Shown in pieces: positions 1 through 4,715 of a DNA stretch of 8,230 nt. The notes below the pieces were generated by a model that saw only the letters and a list, made by a program, of their open reading frames with translations, did not search any database and was not told where the DNA came from. Source of the DNA: Novosphingobium sp. (GTDB lineage: Bacteria; Pseudomonadota; Alphaproteobacteria; Sphingomonadales; Sphingomonadaceae); contig JADYXV010000285.1 of assembly GCA_020853995.1 (NCBI GenBank), positions 1 through 8,230 on the forward strand. The letters run 5' to 3'. Positions within the stretch are counted from its first letter, which is position 1; every line of letters begins with the position of its first letter. Both the position numbers and the translations under genes were made by a program.

Positions 1-2
1 CC

Positions 3-830
3 CATTTGATCTCCGGACGCCAGATCGTGCGTGGCCACTATGAAGCTGTGGCCGATGTGAAGACCGGTTTTGCGATTGGTGATCGCGTCAAAGTGCGCCG
101 CAACTTCTACACCATCGTCGGGCTGACCAGCCGGATGGTGTCATCGGGCGGCGATCCGATGTTGTTCCTGTCGCTGAAGGATGCCCAGGCCGCCCAGTTC
201 CAGAAGGATAGCGATGCCATTGTCCGTCAGCGGGCGCGCACGGCTGCCAATCCCCAACTGAACCCGCCGGGCAATCCTGCGGTGGCGCAAGCCGTAAACG
301 CGGCTCAATCCGCCAACACCAACGTCAACGCCGTGCTGGTGACGATAAAGCCCGATGCCGATCCCGATGAAATTGCCGACACCATCCGCCGCTGGCAACG
401 CCTGACGGTCTATACCCGGGCCGAGATGGAGGAAATCCTTGTCGAGAAACTGATCGCCAATTCGGCCAAGCAGATCGCGATGTTTCTGGTCATTCTGTCG
501 ATTGTCAGCGCGGCTATCGTGGCCTTCATCATATACACCATGACCATCGGCAAGATCCGTGAAATTGCGGTGCTGAAACTGATCGGCACGCGCAATCGGA
601 CAATCTCGTGGATGATCCTGCAACAGGCGCTGGGGCTGGGACTGATCGGCTTCATTGTTGGCAAGATCGCCGCCAGCCTGTGGGCACCCTTCTTCCCCAA
701 ATATGTTCTGCTGCTGCCATCGGATTCGATCCTGGGCTTCGTGGCGGTGATGCTGATCTGCACAGTGGCCAGCTCTCTGGCCATCCAGGCTGCGATCAAG
801 GTCGATCCGGCGGAGGCGATCGGTGGCTGA
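3..830 (+). CDS. ABC transporter permease, FtsX/MacB type, 5' end missing
   Basis: This is the C-terminal part of an inner-membrane permease of the FtsX/MacB/DevC class. The frame is open to the left edge (His and Leu codons precede the first possible TTG at 6), so the true start lies outside the window. The first ~150 visible residues are a soluble, mainly periplasmic domain. Three hydrophobic segments follow, roughly at residues 158-180, 204-226 and 240-262 counted from the TTG. Between the first and second is the cytoplasmic motif KIREIAVLKLIGTRNRTI, typical of the FtsX domain, and the protein ends in the usual VDPAEAIGG-like tail. Family members couple ATP hydrolysis in the cytoplasm to work in the periplasm, exporting or extracting substrate, often with an HlyD-type adaptor encoded just upstream; that gene would be outside this window. 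The substrate cannot be read from the sequence. The gene overlaps the ATPase gene by 8 bases, which indicates translational coupling. Confidence 0.9.
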   Translation, partial: HLISGRQIVRGHYEAVADVKTGFAIGDRVKVRRNFYTIVGLTSRMVSSGGDPMLFLSLKDAQAAQFQKDSDAIVRQRARTAANPQLNPPGNPAVAQAVNAAQSANTNVNAVLVTIKPDADPDEIADTIRRWQRLTVYTRAEMEEILVEKLIANSAKQIAMFLVILSIVSAAIVAFIIYTMTIGKIREIAVLKLIGTRNRTISWMILQQALGLGLIGFIVGKIAASLWAPFFPKYVLLLPSDSILGFVAVMLICTVASSLAIQAAIKVDPAEAIGG

Positions 831-1545
831 AGGCATCATTCTTGAGAATGTCGTCAAGACCTACGGCAGCGGCGAGACAGCGGTTCATGCCCTGCGCGGG
901 GTAGATATGGCCGTGGCCAAGGGCGAAGTCGTGGGACTGATCGGGCCATCGGGTTCCGGCAAGAGTACTCTGCTCAAATGCCTTGGTGCGGTGATCGAGC
1001 CGACATCGGGTAAAATGACGATTGGCGACCAGTGCATTTACGACAATGGCTGGAAATTCCGTGATCTGCGCGCGCTGCGCCGCGACAAGATCGGCTTCAT
1101 TTTTCAGGCACCCTATCTGATCCCGTTCCTTGATGTGACCGACAATGTCGCACTGCTGCCGATGCTGGCCGGAAAGCGGAATGCAGAGGCTCGAAAGATG
1201 GCGCGCGATTTGCTCGATGCGCTGGATGTCGGCCATCGCGCCGCCGCCATGCCCTCGCAGCTTTCGGGCGGGGAACAGCAGCGCGTGGCGATTGCCCGCG
1301 CGTTGATCAATCGTCCGCCAGTCATCCTTGCCGATGAACCCACCGCGCCGCTGGATGGCCAGCGCGCTCTTGCCGTGGTTGGGCTGCTCAACGACATGGC
1401 CCGGCAGTTCGATACCGCGATCATCATCGTCACCCATGATGAAAAGATCATCCCGACCTTCAAGCGGTTGTACAACATTCGCGATGGCAAGACGGTCGAG
1501 GAAGCACCGGGCCATGATGCGCCAGAACCACCGGTCGGTTCATGA
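823..1545 (+). CDS. ABC transporter ATP-binding protein (MacB/LolD/DevA type)
   Basis: This 240-residue ATPase is the energising subunit for the permease just upstream. It carries Walker A GPSGSGKST (41-49), a Q-loop Gln at 95 (FIFQAP), the signature LSGGEQQR (147-154), Walker B VILADEP (167-173) and an H-loop His at 205 (VTHD). The D-loop region reads APLD where many relatives have an ALD or NLD form; the aspartate is kept. The GTG start at 823 is chosen because GGAGG at 812-816 sits 6 bases ahead of it and because it gives the usual N-terminus ahead of the 'VVKTYGSGE' strand. The best match in kind is the DevA/MacB subfamily that pairs with FtsX-like permeases, rather than importers. No substrate is indicated. 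The TGA at 1543-1545 overlaps an ATG at 1542 that opens only an 11-codon frame, described separately. Confidence 0.94.
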   Translation: MAEGIILENVVKTYGSGETAVHALRGVDMAVAKGEVVGLIGPSGSGKSTLLKCLGAVIEPTSGKMTIGDQCIYDNGWKFRDLRALRRDKIGFIFQAPYLIPFLDVTDNVALLPMLAGKRNAEARKMARDLLDALDVGHRAAAMPSQLSGGEQQRVAIARALINRPPVILADEPTAPLDGQRALAVVGLLNDMARQFDTAIIIVTHDEKIIPTFKRLYNIRDGKTVEEAPGHDAPEPPVGS

Positions 1546-1589
1546 CTGACCGTGACAACGCGCAGGGCAGGAGCTAAGGGCCGCCGCGA

Positions 1590-2000
1590 ATGAACTACCT
1601 GCGCGCCTTCACTTTCCAGCAGCGATCATGGGCGATGATGCTTGTGGCGCTGGCCTTGCTTGTTCGCGCGCTGGTCCCTGCGGGCTACATGGTGGCTCCG
1701 TCCACGCTGACGCTTGACGTGCAGATCTGTTCGGATGTCCAAGGCGGGCATGCCAGCATGCAGATCGTGGTGCCGCGATCAGACGATAAGCAGGACAGAT
1801 CGGGCAAGCAAAACCAGAAGAACCAGCCCTGCGCGTTTTCTGCCCTGACGATGGCATCACTTGCGGGGGCAGATGATCTGCTGCTCGCACAGGCAATCGC
1901 ATTCATCTTGATTACCAGCACTCTGCTGGTGGCGCTCCTTGCGTGTCTGCCCTTTGCGCATCAGCGCCCGCCACTGCGCGGGCCACCATCATTCGCCTGA
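1590..2000 (+). CDS. DUF2946-like small membrane protein, possible CruR-type copper-sensing leader ORF
   Basis: The 136-residue product starts with an N-terminal hydrophobic anchor or signal (about 14-35) containing LLVRALVPAGYM, the hallmark opening of DUF2946 proteins. A polar, lysine/glutamine-rich stretch follows (63-80), then a second hydrophobic segment (about 97-122). Cysteines lie at 47 (QIC), 81 (PCAFS) and 119. Family members often have a CXXC near this second position; here it reads C-A-F-S. The tail is QRPPLRGPPSFA, with Arg130-Gly-Pro-Pro133 three residues before the stop. In Bordetella pertussis the DUF2946 protein CruR acts as a copper-responsive upstream ORF for a TonB receptor gene, using a CXXC motif and a C-terminal RAPP arrest motif. 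The same order is seen here: the receptor gene begins 136 bases on. AAGGG at 1576-1580 is the likely ribosome site. The family call is from motif recognition; the copper role is inferred. Confidence 0.75.
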   Translation: MNYLRAFTFQQRSWAMMLVALALLVRALVPAGYMVAPSTLTLDVQICSDVQGGHASMQIVVPRSDDKQDRSGKQNQKNQPCAFSALTMASLAGADDLLLAQAIAFILITSTLLVALLACLPFAHQRPPLRGPPSFA

Positions 2001-2015
2001 CATAAGACCTGAACC

Positions 2016-2055
2016 TGCGGATTGATCTGCGCGATTATTGCGCCTGAATTCCGCA
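2016..2055 (+). promoter_or_regulatory. Nested inverted repeat in the leader before the TonB receptor
   Basis: Sixteen bases after the DUF2946-like stop codon, TGCGGA (2016-2021) pairs with TCCGCA (2050-2055), and inside them GCGC (2029-2032) pairs with GCGC (2040-2043) around a 7-base loop. The bases between the two stems are near-complementary, so an imperfect 40-base hairpin is likely. It has no following T-run; TCTCTTTC comes next, and the downstream 40 bases are richer in C than G. It could be an attenuation structure or pause site, or merely a weak terminator for the small gene. The structure is seen; its role is inferred. Confidence 0.45.
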
Positions 2056-2113
2056 TCTCTTTCAAGGCAAGTTACCCGAACCGGCATCGTCAATGCGGGC
2101 GGAGTAACTTGGC

Positions 2114-2128
2114 ATGTTTTGCGAATGA
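2114..2128 (+). CDS. Possible 4-codon leader ORF (MFCE)
   Basis: ATG TTT TGC GAA TGA lies 8 bases before the receptor start at 2137. It is preceded by the best Shine-Dalgarno-like sequence of the leader, GGGCGGAG at 2097-2104, with 9 bases between GGAG and the ATG. The receptor ATG itself has no good ribosome site at normal distance, so ribosomes loaded on this tiny frame could re-initiate at 2137. It contains a single cysteine codon. So short an ORF can easily arise by chance. Confidence 0.2.
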   Translation: MFCE

Positions 2129-2136
2129 TCTGAACC

Positions 2137-4218
2137 ATGAAGACTTCTATCTTGAGCCTGGCGGTCGCCCTTACGGCTGCCGGTCCTGCCTTTGCAGTTG
2201 AAGGTGATGAACAGTCACCCGATACTATCGTCGTAACAGCGCCGCGCCTGACGGCCACCGTTACCGCAACCGAAGCTGACGAGGAACTGTCTACCGGACC
2301 TGATGGCGCGGCCTTTATTGCGCGTCAGCCCGGCGCGGCTGTCGTCGCGAATGGCGCGCTTTCGGGCCAAGTGCAGATGCGCGGGCTGTTTGGCGAGCGC
2401 ATCCTGCTGCGGATCAATGGCCAACGTTTCGCCACAGGTGGCCCCAACGCCATGGATCCGGCAATGCACTATGCACCAATGATGCTGATCGACAGGATCG
2501 AGATTGCACGCGGGATTTCCCCGGTGCGCGACGGCCCGGGACTGGGTGGCGGCGTCAACACGATCCTCAAGCATGCGCGCTTTGGCAACGGCTCCGGCCT
2601 GTCACCGCAGATCGACCTGACCAGCCAGTATCGTAGCGTCGATGATAGCATCGCGGTGGGTGGCCTTGTCGCGCTTGCCAGCGACAGCCTGCGCCTTGGC
2701 GTGATCGGCTCCTATGAAACCGGGGATGACATCCGCTTCCCAGGCGGACGCATTGGCAGCACGTCGTTTCATCGCGCGGTCTATGGCGTTCAAGCCGGCC
2801 TTCGCGCCGGTCCCGGCGAGTTCAGTCTCGAATATCGCCGGCAGGATACGGGCCGTTCCGGCAACCCGCCCTTTGCCATGGATATCGTCTATTTCCACAC
2901 TGACTTTGCCCGCGCAGGGTTTGAAGGGGATCTGAACGAAAATCTGCGTCTGGAGGTTCATGCCAATTACACCGGTGTGTCCCACCGCATGAACAACTAT
3001 GAATTGCGCCCTGCGCCGGCAGTCGCAATGACCAGGCAGTCGGACACCTATGCCGACACGATGACTGCCGATGCGTCGCTGCGCTTTGGTTCGGCAGATC
3101 GCCATATCCGGGTCGGTGCTGATTTCGAGCTGATCGACAAGGGCTACAGGCTCTATAATCCCCTGTCTCCAGCCTTCTTCATCCATCCGCTTGATCGGGC
3201 CAGCAGTGATCGCGTGGGCGGCTTTGTCGAATGGCGGAGCGGCTTTGGTGCCATTGAATCCGAACTGGGACTACGCATCGACCGCCACGGCGCATCGACC
3301 GGCCCATCGCGCTTTGGCCCCGGGGTTCCAGCAGGTCCGGTTAATCTGGCCAACGCCTTCGCACTGGCCGACCGCAATTGGTCTGGTACCAGCGTCGATG
3401 CATCGCTGCGGCTATGGGCAGAGATGGATGCATGCACGCCGCGTCTGACGCTGGCGCACAAGACGCGCGCGCCTAGCCTGATCGAGCGCTATTCCTGGTT
3501 GCCTACCGAAGCCAGCGGTGGTCTCGCCGACGGGAATATCTATGTCGGCGACGTCAATCTCAGAATCGAAAAAGCCTGGATCGCAGAGCTTGGAGTCGAT
3601 TGGCAGAATGACAATGCCTATGCCCGTCCAGTCGTATATTATCGCCGGATCAACGATTTCATTCAGGGTGTGCCGTTCGATGTAACCCCCGGCATTCTCG
3701 ATACGCCGGTTGAAATCGTATCGAATGGCAGCGGTGATCCCACGCCGCTGCGCTTTGCCAACACCGATGCACGCATCTGGGGCGCCGATATCGCGTTCGG
3801 CGCAAAGATTGCGGGTCCGCTGCGACTTGACGGTGTCGCCAGCTATGTGCGTGCTGAACGCACCGACATTGCCGACAATCTCTACCGCATGGCTCCTGCC
3901 AACGGACGTCTGGCCGTAAGCTGGGAAGAAAGCCGCTGGTCAATTGCGGTCGAAGGCCGGTTCATCGCCCGGCAGAACCATGTTGCGGCCACCAATTCTG
4001 AGGTGCCCAGTGCCGGCTACATCCTTGCCAACATTTCCGGCTACTGGCTGATACGCGAAGGCGTCAGGCTCGATCTTGGCATCGAGAACCTGTTCGATAC
4101 CTATTACCTCGATCATCTGGCCGGATATAACCGGATAACAGGGTCCGATGTCCCGTTGGGTTCGCGTTTACCGGGGGCAGGCCGCTCCGCCTTTGTCCGC
4201 ATCCGCTGGGCAATGTAG
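2137..4218 (+). CDS. TonB-dependent outer-membrane receptor
   Basis: This 693-residue protein is a TonB-gated outer-membrane channel that takes up a scarce ligand using energy passed from the inner membrane. A signal peptide occupies residues 1-20, with likely cleavage after AFA. A TonB-box-like stretch DTIVVTAPR is at 29-37. The plug domain covers about 55-150, with QVQMRGLFGERILLRINGQR and the strand IDRIEIARGISPVRDGPGLGGGVN. Alternating aromatic and polar beta-barrel strands fill the rest, including LDLGIENLFDTYYLDHLAGYN near the C-terminus, a family hallmark. The final residues are VRIRWAM: aromatic Trp is third from the end and Met is last, whereas most outer-membrane proteins end in an aromatic. 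A Met/His cluster (M106, M110, H111, M115, M116) lies in the plug. With the DUF2946-like gene ahead, copper or a copper complex is a candidate ligand, but siderophore or other metal ligands are not excluded. A strong hairpin follows 6 bases after the stop. Confidence 0.93.
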   Translation: MKTSILSLAVALTAAGPAFAVEGDEQSPDTIVVTAPRLTATVTATEADEELSTGPDGAAFIARQPGAAVVANGALSGQVQMRGLFGERILLRINGQRFATGGPNAMDPAMHYAPMMLIDRIEIARGISPVRDGPGLGGGVNTILKHARFGNGSGLSPQIDLTSQYRSVDDSIAVGGLVALASDSLRLGVIGSYETGDDIRFPGGRIGSTSFHRAVYGVQAGLRAGPGEFSLEYRRQDTGRSGNPPFAMDIVYFHTDFARAGFEGDLNENLRLEVHANYTGVSHRMNNYELRPAPAVAMTRQSDTYADTMTADASLRFGSADRHIRVGADFELIDKGYRLYNPLSPAFFIHPLDRASSDRVGGFVEWRSGFGAIESELGLRIDRHGASTGPSRFGPGVPAGPVNLANAFALADRNWSGTSVDASLRLWAEMDACTPRLTLAHKTRAPSLIERYSWLPTEASGGLADGNIYVGDVNLRIEKAWIAELGVDWQNDNAYARPVVYYRRINDFIQGVPFDVTPGILDTPVEIVSNGSGDPTPLRFANTDARIWGADIAFGAKIAGPLRLDGVASYVRAERTDIADNLYRMAPANGRLAVSWEESRWSIAVEGRFIARQNHVAATNSEVPSAGYILANISGYWLIREGVRLDLGIENLFDTYYLDHLAGYNRITGSDVPLGSRLPGAGRSAFVRIRWAM

Positions 4219-4224
4219 CAAAAG

Positions 4225-4261
4225 GCGGGCGCTTGTCTGCACGGTGCCGACGAGCGCCCGC
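4225..4261. terminator. Strong hairpin terminator, T-run on the minus strand
   Basis: GCGGGCGCTTGTC (4225-4237) pairs with GACGAGCGCCCGC (4249-4261), 13 pairs with one G-T wobble and an 11-base loop. It stands 6 bases after the receptor stop codon and so can end that transcript, yet on the + strand no T-run follows. AAAA at 4220-4223 provides TTTT for a transcript coming from the right on the minus strand, so the hairpin is better built as a minus-strand or shared terminator. This supports a former minus-strand gene ending at 4266. Confidence 0.8.
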
Positions 4262-4265
4262 TAAC

Positions 4266-4382
4266 CTAACCCTCATCGCCAGCCAGCGCGCGCGTAAAAG
4301 CCAATACCTGGCCTTGGCTGGTAGCGGCAACCTCGGCCTCGATCCGCGCCGGACGTGAGCCCCATCCTTCATCCGGTTGCGA
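4266..4382 (-). pseudogene. Possible decayed 3' end of a minus-strand gene
   Basis: Read on the minus strand, a 38-codon frame open from 4382 ends in TAG at 4268-4266, five bases before the terminator hairpin at 4261. Its peptide, with RPARIEAEVAATSQGQVLAF followed by TRALAGDEG, reads like a natural protein C-terminus; the strand pattern is reminiscent of hotdog-fold thioesterases, but that is a weak impression. Just upstream the frame is cut by TGA (4385-4383), and neighbouring minus-strand frames up to about 4590 are broken by several stops, so no intact gene is present. Chance coding in GC-rich DNA is the main alternative. Confidence 0.25.
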
Positions 4383-4699
4383 TCATAGCGCGATGGATCA
4401 GACCGCTTTCCTGTTCAACACCCGATAGAGCTTCGCCAATTCACCGATAATACGCTAAGTTCGGCACGAACCTATATCGTAAATTCACAAATGCTTCGGG
4501 ACAATCCCGGCGACCTTTCAGATCGCAGGCGCCGTGCCGTGCCGTGGCGTTGCCTGATGCTGCGCTGCAATATCGGAAATGTTACGTAATGAAGGTAGAT
4601 TGAACGCTTCTATCGATCACAGTAACGCGTTAAACCCGTTGGGCTGCGCTACCTTTCTGATCTAACCAACTGTTATGCCGGATCAAGATCGGGCGAAAC
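4383..4699. other. Intergenic region upstream of katG
   Basis: No intact gene is seen here. The stretch is less GC-rich than its neighbours. It holds a small hairpin CGGGA-CAA-TCCCG (4497-4509), three tandem GCCGT units (4531-4545), a perfect 8-base palindrome TTACGTAA (4582-4589) and a perfect 10-base palindrome TAACGCGTTA (4623-4632). The two palindromes are candidates for regulator binding. No match to the full four-part OxyR pattern was found, although GTAG...CTATC at 4595-4614 vaguely recalls half-sites. Confidence 0.4.
4600..4628 (+). promoter_or_regulatory. Weak candidate promoter for katG
   Basis: TTGAAC (4600-4605) is followed after 17 bases by TAACGC (4623-4628). The -35-like element is fair and the -10-like element is poor. 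The latter overlaps the palindrome TAACGCGTTA, so a protein bound there would block it. The leader to the katG ATG would be roughly 80 bases. Confidence 0.2.
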
Positions 4700-4705
4700 A
4701 GGAGG
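4700..4705 (+). promoter_or_regulatory. katG ribosome binding site
   Basis: AGGAGG lies 10 bases before the ATG at 4716. It is the strongest Shine-Dalgarno sequence in the window and fixes the start that includes the signal peptide, which suggests high-level expression. Confidence 0.85.
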
Positions 4706-4715
4706 AGAGACGACC

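Noticed and set aside
141..857. Long minus-strand open frames opposite the ABC permease
   Set aside because: They are rich in Arg, His and Gln without domains and mirror a clear FtsX-type coding sequence; typical shadow frames of GC-rich DNA.
2022..2050. TTGATC-17-TGAATT as a promoter for the receptor
   Set aside because: The -10 matches only 3 of 6 positions and the whole site lies inside the hairpin; the structure explains it better.
2001..2136. Cobalamin riboswitch before the TonB receptor
   Set aside because: The interval is too short, and no B12-box-like core was seen.
2602..3186. 194-codon minus-strand frame inside the TonB receptor gene
   Set aside because: No recognisable motif, and the receptor frame on the + strand is continuous from signal peptide to the last beta strand.
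4531..4545. Three tandem GCCGT units
   Set aside because: Too short to be a meaningful repeat element; no flanking structure.
4491..4589. 32-codon + strand frame with ATG at 4491
   Set aside because: No ribosome site, Arg-rich, no recognisable homology, and it runs over the GCCGT tandem repeats; probably chance.
4595..4614. OxyR site upstream of katG
   Set aside because: TAG and CTA elements are separated by 11 bases where the consensus has 7, and no second half-site pair is present.
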